Shown in pieces: positions 24,669 to 36,707 of a stretch of DNA of 64,000 bases. The position numbers and the translations under genes were made by a program. The notes beneath the pieces were generated by a model. That model had not been told where the DNA came from, did no database searches, and was given only the letters and a program-made list of their open reading frames with translations. The stretch is taken from contig NC_074728.1 of assembly GCF_947242115.1 (NCBI RefSeq), positions 310,001-374,000 on the forward strand. The letters are read 5' to 3'. How positions within the stretch are numbered: the first letter of the stretch is position 1; each line of letters opens with the position of its first letter. Source of the DNA: Biomphalaria glabrata. Its lineage: Eukaryota > Mollusca > Gastropoda > Planorbidae.

Positions 24669-24780
24669 CAGGGGTGGGCAAATTACAATCCGCGGGCCAC
24701 AAGCGGCCCGAGGAGTCTTTTAAGCGGCCCGCGGACACCTAAAGAAATCAGGTGGGCCACCTATAAATGTAAATATATTT
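24669..24780 (+). mobile_element. Left end of a hAT element (CAGGGGTGGGC)
   Basis: 'CAGGGGTGGGCAAATTACAA' followed by GCGGGCC/GCGGCCC subterminal repeats, the same end type as the complete element at 45605-47057. No matching right end was found downstream, so it looks truncated. Confidence 0.6.
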
Positions 24781-26214
24781 AAAAATAAATAATTCTACAT
24801 ATCTATATGCATTTTAGAAAGTTCTGATTCTTATAAATTATGAGGAAGAGGCTAATGAAACATTGTCTCTACATGTCATTCTAAAAAGTTCAAATTAAAC
24901 GAAGATTATTCTTATTGGCAATATTTCAAAATATAATTTTACTACATTTTTTTTGCACACATCTCCAGCAATGGTTGCTTTTTATCTTACTTATTTTCTG
25001 CTCCTTTTTTTTTTTTTCATTTTGATTCCAAACAACGCATCGCTACACTGTTCAAGATAATAAAGTCTGTGATTTATAAATGGACTTCGTAGCGGGGCCA
25101 ACTCGAGATCATGCGACACATCCACCAAACCAATGTTAATTCGTATGTGATTAGACATGTCATCTACTGGTCTTAGAACGCTGTTGTTGGTCTCTTAATT
25201 AATTCATCCGAATATATTCACTACACATACATTAATATCAATCACTGTAACAAATAAAGGCCTTAAGTTTCTCTTTGTATGGTAATTTACTTAAAAAGAA
25301 TGGGCAGTCTTCCCAACCAAGTTTATTTTAAATAAAAGTTTAGCTAACCGTGAGCTCCATGAGATTCAGATACACACTAAAGATCTCAGGAACCTTGGAT
25401 TGTTGTCCCGCTTCCTCCTCCTCCCTCCCCCCACACACACACAAATGAAGAGAAGGGGCACGTATGGATAAGTAGGCCTATTACAACAGAGAGGCGAGGT
25501 TCACTACCCGTTGTTCGCACAAATGCTACCAAAACAGACATTTTCACCGGCATGCAACATTGAGGCCATGGGAAGCTGGAGTTACCTCGATGTCATCGAA
25601 CCAGTTGTCGGCGCCCCTTTTCTCGTGGCGCCTTAAGAAATTTCTTTATAATTACTTCCCCTTATTTCTGACCCATTGCACTCTTGCCAATGTTGACATT
25701 ATTTGGACACGTCGTGCGTTAATGGATACACGTGACGTGACACCCAGGACCCCAGAAAGCTTAACCACTCCGCCACCGCGCCCCCTCTTTGCTTATAATT
25801 CAATTTTCTTTAAGCTCAATTTTTTTCTTTTTTTCCCCCTGTATTTAAAATAAAAGTTTAAAAAGCACTTACACATCAAATAGTTCAAAGATCTTAACTG
25901 ACTTTCAGCTGTGTTTGATAAATAAAGAACTTGTACTTAACGAGCTGCAGCACTTTGAGGACAACAAGAAACATTCTATAATCTTGTTCTGCCTATTGTC
26001 TAGTACAATATTGTAATCAATGTTGTGTCAAAAATGTTGGATAGCGAGCAGCGAGAAATACATACATCAGATAGTCAACTCAAGAGGCTCTTGACTGAAG
26101 TAAATTATTAAAAAATGACTTTCAGAGCGTAAAAAAAAAAGAGGCTGCTGAAGTAGCTGGGCTGTTAATAATTTTTTTTTTGCTCTACACAATTGCAGAA
26201 GGTTAAAAGACAAT
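24781..26214. other. Non-coding stretch with one dispersed repeat
   Basis: Positions 25440-25735 match the repeat at 9886-10385, here without its internal 210-base insertion. The 97-residue frame starting at 25560 is a shadow of that repeat. Nothing else recognised. Confidence 0.5.
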
Positions 26215-26517
26215 TTGATGAGCCTGCCACTAATTACAAGAAGAAAAAATTCCAAGATTCGAGAGAAGACTCTCAACATCAACGTATCCAAACAAACTAT
26301 TGATGTCATTGTTTCTGAAATACGCGACAGATTTCATGGGCATCAAAAATGTCAAAACGTTTTCGTCTTTAAAAGCCCAGTTTCATTTCGATTGAACAAA
26401 AGTTATTTACAAATTTGTATGACAAAGAGCAGGTTGGCTTCACTTGGTGAGAAACAGACAAAAGCACTAGTTACTGACATTTCTTCTAAGAAGGCCAGAA
26501 AAATATTATTAGATTAA
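26215..26517 (+). pseudogene. Possible hAT transposase C-terminal remnant (weak)
   Basis: A 100-residue open frame with the phrase NVSKQTIDVIVSEIRDRFHG. It resembles the 'D-x-(I/V)-x-x-E-(I/L)-x-x-RF' motif seen ahead of the dimerisation domain in ZMYM1/THAP-type hAT transposases. There is no upstream continuation and no element ends were found. It could equally be chance. Confidence 0.3.
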
Positions 26518-26794
26518 TGTTAGATTTAATTACTGTTAAAATAATGAACGTCGAATCAGATACTAGTTTGTAGCAATGCTTAATAGTTTTACACCTAGAA
26601 GTGTTTTAGGAATGTAAATGTGTATACTGGGAAATAGAACTCATAAAACATTTCTTTATTCATTTGAAACATTTCATTTTTTAAGTCGTTTAATTCTGTT
26701 AAGAAATTGTACAAACATGACTTTAAAGACACTATTACTGGAATCCTAATTGAAACAAACGTAATTGATATAATTAGCCCTACTTATTTTAAAG

Positions 26795-26990
26795 TACATA
26801 GAAGTCAAACTCATAAAGCGCTGGTTGTGAATGTGTATGTGTTTCATGAGTGAATGTTGTTCGAATTTTTCATCCATTTTGTTTTTGTAAAGTAGTTACG
26901 CTGAGGTTGTCAATTGTAGTCAAACTGAATTTACATTTACATTTGATTGGATCAATAAAATTATCTTACCTTATCTTAAAAAAGGGGCTA
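26795..26990 (-). repeat. Dispersed repeat (TTATTGATCCAATCAAATGG family), reverse copy
   Basis: Complement of the repeat at 10483-10670: 'AAAGCGCTGGTTGTGAATGT' at one end and 'GATTGGATCAATAAAATTAT' at the other. Confidence 0.65.
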
Positions 26991-27276
26991 CACTGCTACT
27001 GCATTAAAATGTCTTTTGGTAAATGCACCAATACATTCAATTTTTTTGTCACACACTACATTTGTCTTATTGGGGGAGGCGGTGACAACCAAGATATTTT
27101 TATACCTGGGCCCACTCGTAGGCTACCTTGCAACGTTACTAAACCTCTTTGTGGTCTTCCTCTATTAGGCTATATATCTACCCCCTCTCTTTTATGTACA
27201 CATTTAACCGAATACTCTAACTAAAGTTAACATCTCAAATAGCACTTGAATAGATTAGATCCTCTAGACTCTAGAC

Positions 27277-28321
27277 CAAGCATGTCAAACTCGTTAAGGT
27301 GTATGGGCCGCATAAAAACTTACTATGACCTGAGGGGCCACAGCCAAAAACAAAACAGCAAAACAGCCTACTAGTTTTATGTAAATTAGAAACAATACAA
27401 TGGAATACAATAATTAATGGCATACCTGTCCCTTAGACAGCTAAATGTGTAGTACTATTTGATAATTAAAAATATGATTACGCATTATTTTCTATGTTCT
27501 GATGCTTGACATCTTTTATAGGATACAAGCTTATTAATGTCATGTTGAATTTTTTTTTTTACTGATAATTTCATCACTGATGACAAATATTGATGAGATA
27601 ATCTCAAACGGTGAGGTGCTTTTGTAGCTTTCATTATAGCAAAGAACTGCTCACAGAGATAAGTGCTTGCAAACAGCAAGAATTCTGGCTGCAAATTTCC
27701 GCAATTCAACATACCTTTCAGGGTAAATAACTGTAAAAGTTTGGCACAGCCAATTCTATATACTTCGATTTCAACAAAGAATCTGCTATTCTATCAGCTC
27801 TAGTTGCACATTACCAGCAGCAATTTCAGAATCAAATGAAAATGGAGATACAAACTATCACAGGCCTTATGAATATAACCAACTGTGCTACACCCGTTAC
27901 ATCAGTTGACTCATGGAGAGCCAATAAAAATAATTCAAAATCTTTAATTGTTCACGCAATCTGACTGACATGTCATTTATTCTATCTGCCACAGTGTTCC
28001 TAGTTAACGCTATTTCTGTGAATGCTTTCACCTTTTCTGGACAAATTACTTCGGCTTTAACGACACTCCTTCATACAATCACATTCACTAAATGTTGTAC
28101 TATGGCTTGCAATTAAATTTGACAAATTGTAGCTTAAATTGCTTTCACTACAACTCACTCTCGTTGTTCAGTTTAACAAATACTATTTTTCAATTCAAGT
28201 AGCTTGTCATCTCTTATTTTCCAGCGTAACAGTTTAACATTATTTCGATAATTTTTAGGTGGCTAAGCGGGCCGCACGCAAAGTGGTATGCGGCCTCCGA
28301 ACGCCGAGTTTGACATGCCTG
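27277..28321 (-). mobile_element. hAT element with decayed transposase, 1045 bp
   Basis: Ends CAAGCATGTCAAACTCG / complement of CAGGCATGTCAAACTCG, flanked by an exact 8-base duplication CTCTAGAC (27269-27276 and 28322-28329). On the - strand it retains transposase. The region near 28060-27870 reads in pieces like TEIALTRNTVADRINDM...ALHESTDVTGVAQLVIFIR. The C-terminal part (27485-27712) reads FASTYLCEQFFAIMKATK, the hAT dimerisation-domain signature of the SCAND3/GTF2IRD2-like group. Interrupted and internally shortened, so not active. Confidence 0.9.
27485..27712 (-). pseudogene. hAT transposase C-terminal fragment
   Basis: 75-residue open frame; residues about 12-50 carry the conserved (F)ASTYLCEQ(F)F..MK motif of the hAT C-terminal dimerisation domain. 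It lies inside the element defined by the 8-base duplication and matching ends. The start codon is fortuitous because similarity continues upstream in other frames. Confidence 0.8.
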
Positions 28322-28609
28322 CTCTAGACAGAAGAGGCGACTCTGTGAGTAATAAACGTTATCGGATAAAGAATAGATTTTTGTTGGTTTTATTGGTTCC
28401 GGGTTCAAGCGGCACGGAGGTCACGGTTCAAGCCCAGCCTGTCTCCATTCCCAACCATCCTGCGTTACACTGCGTAAGGATGGAAACGATGTTTAGGCAG
28501 CCAGTGCTGAGTAATAATCTAGATCTATTGTCATTTCGCTACATTCAAATGGGGTCAAATAAACGATTACAATGAATAAAACCGAATTGATATTGCTTTT
28601 TGAATGGCT

Positions 28610-28790
28610 GCCTGGTCGTGCGGTTTGCGCGCTGGACTGTCGTTCGGATTTATCGATGGTCGAGGGTTCAAATCCGCTCCCAATCTCCGTCGTCCTGAGG
28701 GAGGTTTGGACTAGGAAGTAAACTATCTTCAACTCTGAAGGAACATCCGAAACATGTAAAACATTTTACAAACAAACATTTTATTTAGAA
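28610..28790 (+). mobile_element. tRNA-derived SINE (family B)
   Basis: Second copy of the family at 15652: 'GGTCGTGCGGTTTGCGCGC', B-box-like 'GGTTCAAATCC', body 'GACTAGGAAGTAAACTATC' and an identical tail ('CATGTAAAACATTTTACAAA'). A different tRNA-like scrap with B-box-like GGTTCAAGCCC lies just upstream at 28400-28500. Confidence 0.8.
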
Positions 28791-29793
28791 AACAAAATAT
28801 CAAGTGAAATAAAGAAATGGTAAAGGGAATGTGTACGAAGGACCAACATTTTGTTGGTGGTGGGGGTGAGCAGCAGATAAGTAGGCCTAAATAAGTGCTA
28901 CTAAAATTAACAGGCCCAAAATATGAGAGCGTGTATGTGTCGGAGGCCCATTATATATGAAACTGATCTTTCCAAATCAAGTCAAAAGTTTAATGAGTGG
29001 GAGAAATTACAATGCGCAGGTAAAAAAAAATTGTTCCATTGAGCAAAACAGAGAGAGAGAGAGAGGGCCATGCACTTTCAATCTAAGAGAGGCTGACGGG
29101 CTTTAAAAAAAAGTGTTAGATTGTTCGTTAAAATGAGGTACGTTTATTATAATTTAAAAAAACACAGAAAAGAAGGGGTATTCTGATCATGATAACATGG
29201 AATGGGAACATATCAACGTAGTCAGTGTACACTGACATTCATTGCCATACTCATATTACTAATACTAGTAATACTAAACATCTCTTAGAATCTTAGATCT
29301 ATTCATCTATCATTTATTATGTTACTAAATTAAAGTACTATCAGTATCATCATCAGATTATCATGTATCATTTTTTCGGGTAATCTATTTTCTTCTTTTT
29401 TAAAAAAGTGCCTTACCTTTGCGTATTAAATAATCCAAACTGTTCCAAAAAATCCATGTTATTAAGGTAGGCATATAAAGTATAATGGCTAGAATCGGCT
29501 AGATCTAGATCTATATCAACACAAATCCAATATTTTTGAAGTATCCAAAATACGAAGCACGCTAATTTTTTATTTTTTTCAGAAGCACGCTAATTTATAG
29601 GCCTACACACACAAAATTAATTGATTGAAACAGCAAAATGAGCCGCTCTATATTAAGTATCTAGATCTAGATTTAGATCTAGGTACACGTTTGCTTTCAC
29701 TAAAAGTAGATCTAGGTCAAACTTTTTCCCCGTGTCTCCAACAAATCACGTGCATTTTAAGTTATAATTAGATTCTAGATCTAGAATCTAAAT
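28791..29793. other. Non-coding stretch, TCTAGA-rich near its end
   Basis: No gene seen. It has a GA microsatellite near 29050-29064 and TCTAGA/AGATCT clusters at 29500-29790, directly before a candidate first exon. Confidence 0.45.
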
Positions 29794-29835
29794 ATGGCTC
29801 CTCATGTCTCGGAAGACAATGAGTCGGGAGGACAG
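29794..29835 (+). CDS. Candidate first coding exon (unassigned)
   Basis: A short open stretch reading MAPHVSEDNESGGQ with a textbook donor (CAG|GTGAGT at 29836). The acidic, Ser-rich start and strong donor suggest a real N-terminal exon. It lies 7.4 kb upstream of the first recognised PHKB-like exon on the same strand and could be its first exon, but nothing in the sequence links the two. Phase 0 at the donor. Alternative: chance ATG plus donor. Confidence 0.3.
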
Positions 29836-30030
29836 GTGAGTCACTGGCTTTGATTTCGTTTTGAGATGGGGCAGAATTTTGTGTGACTCATTAAGCCTTA
29901 TATTCTGGAGTGGCAGAGTTTGACACAGTTCGTGCATGTATAGATCTATATATGTGTAGTGGAGTGGATATCTTATCAGGAAACACCGGCCACCCCGATA
30001 TCCACGTGACCCTTCCCCCTAAATGGCACC

Positions 30031-30171
30031 TTGTGTCCGCGCATGACAAGGCAGACCAACATGGTCACTGTTGATTCGACCGGCATCTCCCGTATGTTAC
30101 TGGACCTACGTCGTCTCCACTCCCTGTTTGTGTCTGGTTCTACACCATGTGTTTATGTATGGCTGCAGGTA
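30031..30171 (+). other. Possible exon, unrecognised
   Basis: Open stretch ending ...SGSTPCVYVWLQ before CAG|GTAATT (donor at 30172), with an acceptor-like GACAAGGCAG at about 30052. If joined in phase 0 to 29794-29835 it stays open. The last residues faintly recall the SGSVYEPL region at the PHKB N terminus, but the similarity is too short to count as evidence. Confidence 0.2.
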
Positions 30172-30369
30172 ATTACATTTTACTTTTTTATGTTATATTG
30201 TAATTTTATTTAGTAGTCTACATAGAATATCGCTACCCCCGGATTTCGTCCATGTTGTTGGACTATCGTTATTTTTAGAAAACCAGCATGTAAATGTTTC
30301 CATTTGTTAGGGTTAGGGTACCTTTAGACTTAAGTATACCATACGAATTAGATCCCATATAGAATGTTA

Positions 30370-30460
30370 ACTCAATGAGTGAGGAGCGTCTATCCCATAG
30401 ACGGTCTGTCCGCCCTAAACGCACGGAACGTCTATCCCATAATAGACGTTCTTACCCTAC
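30370..30460. repeat. Pair of GTCTATCCCATA hairpin motifs
   Basis: Two near-copies, 'GAGCGTCTATCCCATAGACG' and 'GAACGTCTATCCCATA' followed by ATAGACGTTC. The second forms a perfect 10-base stem with a 6-base loop. They are 40 bases apart. Function unknown. Confidence 0.6.
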
Positions 30461-30589
30461 CTTTGTTTCGTTGCATTTTTTAATTTTTTAAATTAAAATT
30501 TTTAACTAACAACAGTGGAACTATTTTTACTTTATAAAAGAGTTCTTCATCCTTTGTTTACATAGAAATGAGAAGCTTTCGGCTTTATT

Positions 30590-31780
30590 TAGACATTTAT
30601 TTATTACTTTTTTTACAATGTAAAAAAACGTCGCCATGACTACGCTATTCCAAGACACACCCACAATGTTGACTACTGAAGAAACTTTATAATTATTCTA
30701 AAATTTATCACAAATAAATAGTAATAATGAAGAATTTGATCTAGATATATAGATAGATTAGATCCAGGTAGGTCTAAATTTAGCGTATTTATATTTTTAT
30801 ATCTATAAGTATTATTAGTATTTAGATCTAGATACTAGATCTAAATCTATTATTGTCAGTAGGCTGAGTAGGTCAGGTGTAGTCTGTAGATCGAGATTGA
30901 CTAGATCTAACTTAATCTAAGCTTTTAACTTTTATGATACTTTTATCTATAGACTTGGACTCTAGCTAAGCTTATGGTAAATAAAAAGAAAGGAAATGGT
31001 AGATCTACATCAAATAATCATCCACTGTGGGCATTTTTTCCCCATTTTCTTTTTTTTTTTTTTAGTATTCTTTATCTGTAAAAATCTACAACATCATGGC
31101 TATGCTTGTCCAAGACACACCCACAATGTTTACTACTGAAGAAGCTTTATTGTTTTATTTATACTTCTATGAATTGTAATAATGAAGATCTTGATCAAGA
31201 TTTAGCATAGGATGAAGCAGACTTGGACATTATTAGCATTTAGACTTAGATCTAGTATTGCCTTGCTTAGGCCTTAGCCTTAGACTATAGGTGACTATAG
31301 GGCTAGGTCCTGAATGTAGATCAAGGTTGACTAGATCTATGCTTTTATCTTTACACCTTTGTAGATTCCTATAGAACTAAGCCTAAGATAAATGAAAACA
31401 ACAGAAATGGCAGATCTAAATCCAATATTCATCCACCATGCTAGGCCTTTTCTTGGTATATTTTCTAGCAATTTTTTTTAGTATTGCTTTTTGGTAAAAA
31501 TCATCACCATCACAATACTGGTTCAAGTTGCACTCCAAAAGGTTTACTACTAAATAAAAGTAAAGTATAAAACTATTCTAAATCCATAATTTATCACAAA
31601 GGAACAGTAATAATGATCTATTAGATGTCTATATCTTAGGTAAAATGAATTAGGATTTTTATTGTCCTTCATCTAGTTAGAGATTTAGGCTTTGATCTCT
31701 CGCTAGCCTATGTCTTGCACTGGTCTAGTATTAGAATAAAAGATGTTCTAGGCAAATAAAAAGAAGACAAATCTAGATCT
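30590..31780 (+). repeat. Degenerate tandem repeat, three copies of about 430-460 bases
   Basis: The phrase 'CCAAGACACACCCACAATGT' occurs at about 30648 and 31113 and in decayed form near 31527. Each is followed by 'TTTACTACTGAAGAA.CTTTAT'-type sequence and then 'AGTAATAATGA', and each unit ends with 'AAATGG.AGATCTA...ATTCATCCAC'-type sequence. Non-coding, AT-rich, TCTAGA-rich. Confidence 0.6.
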
Positions 31781-33307
31781 ATATCCCATTGATTCAAATG
31801 TACATAATATTTGAGTGCATTTGGTTGATAGATTTAGTACTGGTATCTATTGTTATTGGTAGTAATGAAAAGCGCAATAATTTTCACTTTTTTTCAGACT
31901 AAAAAAAACAGGTAAAAATAATAATATAATCAATGATTCATCATCTTTTATTGACTGTTTTATCAGATTTCTTTTTGAAAATGCTGTAAATAGTCTAAAT
32001 ATGCTGTTTCAACAGTAATACAAAGAACAAAATCTAAATTTAGGTCTCAAAAGTTCTAAAGTTGGCATCCATTTTTTTTTCTGAGTGTCATATTATTTAG
32101 ATTATAATTTGTATCTTATATTTAAATAGAAAGATGTTTACATTTTCACATTCTCCATTCATTTACCTTTACTTTGATACCAAATATGTTACTATAGCAT
32201 TATTGGTACTTAAACAATAAATTTTTGTTTTAGCCATGTTTGGAACATTTTCTTATTTTTTTAAAAAAAGTAGCATTTTTATGAAAAAAAAACACAGCAG
32301 TCAAAGAGTTAAATGTCCATCTTGTTAATCTAATTCTACAACCAGTGTGTAGATACTGGCTTTTATGAACCAGTTGTTCTATTTAATTGTTAATGTCTTT
32401 TATTTTTTGTATGTTTCGGGTGTTCCATATCTCTCTTGTGTTTGTATAAGACGAGATGGTTGGTTTACACTATATGATTTTCTTTTCGTTTTTTGTTAAG
32501 ATTTAGTATTTAGACTTTGATGTTGTGTCTACAACTTGGTCTAACCATTTACTGCTTATTAATTATTTTTAGTTAATGCTCATTATTGTTATTATGTTTT
32601 ATGTTTGCCTTTGGCAGGTCTTAAATGTATAATAAACAGTTAGGAATCGTCCTACGAGTTCCTTTCATCATTAGAATTTAGTTGTCTTCTGTGCCAAACC
32701 CACCACATATGCATCTGTCCTACGTTAGCTTTCTTCTTCTTTCTCTCGACTGATGCGATGCAGCTTCGTTTCTTTTGCACTCGGCGAAGTTCGAGATAAC
32801 ACAATAAACAATAATAAACCAGGTCATTACCATGTTTTGGCATCTCAAATCTCGATTGATCTAAAATATAGCCTAAATATAGCCATAGCAGATCATGTTG
32901 TTACTCGTTAAATTTGATAGTAGACCTACAATCATAGATCTATCATCATGACACATGCTGCCATGCATGATGTAGATATTTATCCTTGCATGGTTCGTGA
33001 TGGGGCTAATAAATTACCGTGGTAGGTGGTGAAAAATGCTCTAGATGTCTACAGACATAATTTGATTAATTTTGATGTGCAATTAAAAATGCAGTTGAGA
33101 TTCTTACCAAAAGATAAGATACATAGACTATAGTGTGTACAAATAGTGGTAAAATGAAGTAGCTACCACTTTCTGTTCCCCACCTACCAGACTGCATTTG
33201 TTTTGACTAGTTTGAAAAGCAGACTTTAATTTTTGTCTAATTTTGTAATCAAACACTTGAGATAATTGTTCAACTTTAAATTATTTCATGTCCATATGCA
33301 TTACTTA
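31781..33307. other. Non-coding stretch, nothing recognised
   Basis: AT-rich DNA with short open frames only; no repeat family or exon recognised. Confidence 0.5.
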
Positions 33308-33592
33308 GGGGGGTGTGGTAGCTGAGTGGTTAAGCACATGGCTTTCAAACCTGAGGTCCTGGGTTTGAATCTCTGTGAAAACTGGGATTTTGAGCTTCAT
33401 GATTTTTAGGGCGCCCCTACTCTAATGGGCATCTGACTTTAGTTGGGGAAAGTAAAAGCGGTTGGTTGTTGTGCTGGCCACATGACACCCTGCTTGTTAA
33501 CCATTGGCCAAAGAAACAGATGATCTTAACATCATCTGCCCTATGCCTATAGACTGTATGGTCTGAAAGAGGAACTTTACTTTCTCTTTACT
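33308..33592 (+). mobile_element. tRNA-derived SINE (family A), full-length copy
   Basis: Most complete copy in the window. It has an A box (GTAGCTGAGTGGTTAAGC), a B box (GGTTTGAATCTC, one change from consensus) and the shared body. The 3' part runs through 'GATGATCTTAACATCATCTG' and 'GTATGGTCTGAAAGAGGAAC' to 'TTTACTTTCTCTTTACT'. It serves as the reference for the split copy at 12836 and the reverse copy at 48140. Confidence 0.85.
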
Positions 33593-35104
33593 ATGCATTA
33601 CTTACACTTTGAAATTCTCATTTTCTCATAGTTCAACTCAATAAATAGTTATTGGATTAAATGTTCTGACAGTTGTCACAAAGGGTGGGGACATAGACAT
33701 TTAATTCATACATCATACTGCTTGTTCGCAACAAAGGACACATAACTAACAATTACAAAGGAATGTAACTCAAATATAACAAGTATTAACAACATTGAGT
33801 CCCAATCGTGTTAAAGCATACATGATTTAAACAAATACTTTCATTCATTAATAATTATTTTGTTTGTGTTCAATTTTATGAATACTGTTAACTTAATAGT
33901 GTAAAATTAATCATCTTTCTGCTTAAAAAAATATTATTTACAAACATGATGATGACATCATTAATAGATGAAAATCTTTGTCCTCTGAGCACAACATTTA
34001 GTTTAGGAAAAATGAGCTCACAAATATATGTTACAGCTTTCTATTAAATCTAGTTCTTTAGAAACTACATTGGTTTCTCATCAAGTTTAATTGTCCCTGG
34101 GTTCAGCTTTTATATAAAAACACTAAATAACTCGGTCAAGATGAACAGTGGACTTTATTACACTTGATAGCGTATATCATATATTTCATTTTCTTTTGTT
34201 GTCTGGATGTTTAAGTTGCAACATGTGAAGTTTGTAAAAATAAATGAATTCTTATGTTTGTATACCATCAAAAAATTTGACATTGTGACTTTAAGCACCA
34301 CTGAGATGGAGATATCAATTATTTAATTTGGAAACATTTACTTTTTTTTCCTTAGAAATTTTGTTTTTGATAAAATGTTTTTTAATAAGTTTTAGAATTA
34401 ATTATCTTGTTTTAACTGTAGGGGATTAAACTGTGAACCTTACCAACATTCATGTGTTTAGAAAATTCATTAAAAAAATAGAGAAAAAGATAAATGCAGC
34501 TCTTTTTTCTAATATTCTAATATTTCATTGTTTACACAACAATGAATAAGATGGATATCATTTGTATTTACTTTAACTAATAGTCACATTTCAGGGTTTT
34601 AAGACATGATCTTGAATATTGAAATGCCATTTCCTTTCATTAGACTTATTCTTTTCTACAGATTGTTGAACCAGTCATTGATTGACAGTTGTTTATAGTA
34701 AACAAAGGAACAAAATGAAGACACAATGTCCAGATGCATGAATTGGAGATTTAGTATCAAAAGAAAAAGAACCTCATATGCTGAACATAAAACTTAATGG
34801 TTTTATATGCTCTGTAAGTTCTTTATTTACAAAACCTCCATACAATAACGTTGCGTTAATCATTAAAAAAAACATCTCCATAACTCACTAACAAAACATC
34901 ACTGTAATCTAGTAATAAAAGTTTGCTCTAGCCAATGAGAAAATAGCATTTTTTTAAATATACATATGTTATAAACTTGACTTTTTTTTCTTAGCTAAAT
35001 CACTTTTTAACTTGTCTTTCTGTCTGTGCCCCTAAAATTTTGCTATGAAAAAGTGCTACTAACCCATAGCCAATACGTTATGTCTGGTACTTTTCTATTC
35101 CTCT
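33593..35104. other. Non-coding stretch, nothing recognised
   Basis: AT-rich; no repeat or coding feature recognised before the LINE target site. Confidence 0.5.
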
Positions 35105-35151
35105 AATATTAAATCTGCCGCTGTTGGGAAACAGGTCATGTCCCACAGGAC

Positions 35152-35778
35152 ATGCGTGACGCAACTATAGTCACAATATACAAGAACAAAGGGGATCGGA
35201 GTGACTGCAACAACTATATGGGTATCTTTCTCCTCAGTATAGTGGGCAAAATCTTTGCTAGAGTGGCACTATCCAGGCTGCAGGTGATAGCTTCTAGAGT
35301 CTACCCAGAGTCTCAGTGTGGATTCAGGAGCGGTAGATCCACTATAGACATGATATCTTCTCTACGACTACTGCAGGAGAAATTCAGAGAGAGAGACAGA
35401 CCCCTTTACATTGTTTTTGTTGATTTGACTAAAGCTTTTGACATGGTCAGCAGAAGTGGCCTTTTCAAACTCCTGAGGAAAATAGGTTGCCCTCCCAAAC
35501 TACTGAAGTTAATTGAGTGTTTTCACGAGAAAACTAAATGTACTGTCAAATTCAATAGAGCCCAATCAGCACCTTTTGAGGTTTGCAGTGGTGTCAAGCA
35601 GGGATATGTGCTCGCACCTACTCTGTTTGGCATATTCTTCTCCTGTCTACTGCATTATGCGTACAGCGACATAAACGAAGGTGTGTTTCTCCATACAAGA
35701 TCCTCTGGAAAACTAATGTATCAAGGCTTCGGGCAAAAACCAAGGTTAGGAAGCTACTCGTCAGGTAACTCCTGTTGA
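35152..35778 (+). pseudogene. RTE-like reverse transcriptase, first open block
   Basis: Contains the RT fingers/palm motifs: IYKNKGDRSDCNNY, SQCGFRSGRSTIDMI and motif A FVDLTKAFDMV, followed by GVKQGYVLAPTLF (motif B). The frame is lost near 35717. The expected RLRAKTKVRK segment continues in the next frame, so there is one frameshift there. The upstream frame is open back to the element's edge at about 35115. Confidence 0.85.
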
Positions 35779-36707
35779 TGCAGGATGATGCAGCTATTGT
35801 GGCTGATTCTGATATTCAGCTACAGTCCATGGTTGACAAACTATCTGCTGCTTGCCAGAAGTTCGGCTTAAACATCAGTCAAAGCAAGACTAAGATACTT
35901 GTCCAAAACACAAACACTGCACCTCAAGTAAGCATTAATGGCCAACCACTAGAAATTGTTGATCACTTTTGTTACCTTGGCTCCATCATATCCAACAACA
36001 CTCTACTGGATAAAGACATAAACAACAGAATAGTCAAGGCAATGGCCACCATGTCACGGTTGCAGAAAAGAGTCTGGGACAACATATTGCTGACTAGCAG
36101 TACTAAAGCCCTAGTCTACCGGACCTGTGTGTTGAGCACCTTGCTGTACGGAAGTGAAACATGGTCAACCTACTCATGGCAGGAAAAAAAGCTGAATGTC
36201 TTCCACCTCCGATGCCTAAGGCGGATCTTTAAAATAAGGTGGCAAGATAAGATAACCAATGAGGAAGTGCTACATAGAGCAGGATGCCAGGACATCCGCT
36301 CTGTTATCAGCAGCAGACGCCTTGGCTGGCTTAGCCACGTTCGTAGAATGCCAGTAGGTCGACTTCCACAGGACATCCTGTATGGCGATCTAATAGAAAG
36401 CAGGTGAGCCGCTGGTCGCCCACTTTTACGTTATACGGATGTATGCAAACGTGACATGAAGCTCTTCAAAATCGACACTGGCAACTGGGAAGAGGTGGCA
36501 CTGGACAGATCCACATGGAGAGAGAGCATAAAGGAAGGGTCACAGATTGCAGATGTCATACACAACAGAAGCAGAAAGAAGGGTGAAAATGCAATGGCGC
36601 CTGGTGATTATATATGCCCAACCTGCGATCGCAGCTGTGTATCAAGGATTGGCCTCTTTAGTCACACAAGAAGTTGCAAAGAGAAAAGATCGTCTCTCGA
36701 GACGTAA
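35775..36707 (+). pseudogene. RTE-like reverse transcriptase, second block and C-terminal domain
   Basis: Starts at the catalytic motif C, which reads MQDDAA instead of the usual FADDAA, with a stop just before it (35767-35769). It continues through thumb (LYGSETWSTY) and the C-terminal SSRRLGWLSHVRRMP region, has an in-frame stop at 36405-36407, then runs on to a Cys/His zinc-finger-like end (CPTCDRSC...HTRSC) and stops at 36707. At least three lesions over 1.6 kb make it inactive. Confidence 0.8.
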
